Source of the DNA: Streptomyces sp. A1277
Lineage (GTDB): Bacteria; Actinomycetota; Actinomycetes; Streptomycetales; Streptomycetaceae
Length of the DNA stretch: 64,000 bases
Assembly (NCBI RefSeq): GCF_004795015.1
Contig: NZ_SSBI01000028.1
Location: 1 to 64,000 of the forward strand
Reading direction: 5' to 3'
This document shows, piece by piece, positions 63,474 through 64,000 of the stretch. The translations under genes were made by a program, and so were the position numbers. How positions within the stretch are numbered: the first letter of the stretch is position 1; every line of letters starts with the position of its first letter. The notes beneath the pieces are model-generated. The model was not told where the DNA came from, did no database searches, and saw nothing but the letters and a program-made list of their open reading frames with translations.

Positions 63474-64000
63474 TTACGTCCTCACCCCCGCCGGGGCGAA
63501 CAACGCGTCCTGCGCCGCCTCCCGCGCCACCAGCAGCGCCCCCCGCAGGACCGCCGTCCCCCCGAGCCGGCCCGCCCTCACCCCCGTCCGCAGCGGGGAC
63601 ATCGATTCCAGCCGCTCCGACACCCGAGCGGCCAGCGCGTCGCCCCCCGCATGGCCCACCTCGCCCGACAGGAGCACGAGGCCCGGGTCCAGGACCGAGG
63701 CCACGGCGGCGACGCCCAGCGCGAGGCGGTCGGCGAGCGCGCCGAGAAACGCCTCTGCCCGCCCCTCCCCCGCGAGCGCCGCCCGCACGGCCGCCGCCGC
63801 TCCGGGCTCCTGGCCCCCCGTCGGGGCGGCGATCCCGTGCGCGGCGGCCAGTTCGCACAGCGGCGCCGACCCGGCCAGGGAGTGAAAGCCGCCGTCGCAG
63901 TTGACGGCGGACGGCGTACCGATCGTGCCGGGGACCGGCAGGAACCCGATCTCGCCCGCACCGCCCGAGGCCCCGCGTCGCAGCTTCCCGTCGAGCATGA
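63474..64000 (-). CDS. ROK-family regulator or sugar kinase, C-terminal part (cut by window edge)
   Basis: The C-terminal 175 codons of a ROK protein; the gene continues beyond base 64000. GGAGEIGFLPVPGTIGT and LALGVAAVASVLDPGLVLLS then GEVGHAGGD are typical of the ROK C-terminal domain, and the GALLVAREAAQDALFA end is usual for streptomycete ROK regulators. The visible Met near 63998 is internal. Whether an N-terminal winged helix is present cannot be seen. Lying beside a chitinase it could respond to an amino sugar, but that is only inferred from position. Confidence 0.85.
   Translation of the reverse strand, partial: MLDGKLRRGASGGAGEIGFLPVPGTIGTPSAVNCDGGFHSLAGSAPLCELAAAHGIAAPTGGQEPGAAAAVRAALAGEGRAEAFLGALADRLALGVAAVASVLDPGLVLLSGEVGHAGGDALAARVSERLESMSPLRTGVRAGRLGGTAVLRGALLVAREAAQDALFAPAGVRT

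Overview
The window is actinobacterial and almost certainly from Streptomyces. Base composition is very G+C rich with strong GC bias at third codon positions, GTG and TTG starts are common, and the gene content is typical of the genus: a GTPase conservon, RbpA with a SigR-type promoter, FxsA, a polyprenol-phosphate mannose synthase, several secreted chitinases, and a rib operon with RibM. From memory, the order crr-ptsI ... rbpA-fxsA-ppm1 ... chitinase ... hisG-hisE-ribH-ribBA ... chitinase resembles the SCO1390-SCO1447 part of the S. coelicolor core chromosome. I could not run a search.

Layout. 1-300: promoter and leader of an rRNA operon that reads out of the left edge on the minus strand. 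491-2690: crr-ptsI, soluble PTS components. 2759-9789: a hypothetical protein, acetoacetyl-CoA synthetase, a GH31 glycosidase, a NUDIX hydrolase and a secreted VanX-like dipeptidase. 9911-14530: a DUF962 membrane protein and a complete four-gene conservon (cvnABCD). 15433-22845: a three-gene operon that I read as a kleisin-like, a KITE-like (MukE/JetB type) and a giant SMC-like ATPase, with no JetD-type nuclease in the window. 22993-35434: fused 5-oxoprolinase, HEAT and ankyrin repeat proteins, a small membrane protein with an FtsK-like protein whose Walker A has lost its lysine, a divergent MocR/YczE pair, GDPD and an MFS-type transporter. 35623-42451: SigR promoter-rbpA, fxsA, ppm1, amidohydrolase, Lrp regulator, small proteins and acyl-CoA dehydrogenase.

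42452-44109 and 60923-63418 hold two GH18 chitinases whose promoters share one architecture: a chi-type (DasR-like) repeat, a TTGAC -35 box, and a second repeat inside the promoter spacer. DasR is known to link chitin/GlcNAc use to the PTS, so crr-ptsI and the two chitinases may belong to one regulon. 44461-47493 is the only clearly accessory stretch. It holds a truncated peptidase paralogue, excisionase and integrase fragments, a 906-bp IS3-family relic lying exactly between two integrase fragments, and a polymorphic-toxin C-terminal remnant followed by a small membrane protein that could be its immunity partner.

47476-64000 returns to ordinary chromosome: a Tat-exported C39-like peptidase, a P-loop kinase, a candidate small RNA, an EccA-like AAA protein, a pair of CNNM/CorC-like membrane proteins, and an operon-like run ribD-ribE-ribM-ribBA-ribH-hisE-hisG behind an FMN riboswitch. 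The second chitinase and a partial ROK-family gene cut by the right edge follow.
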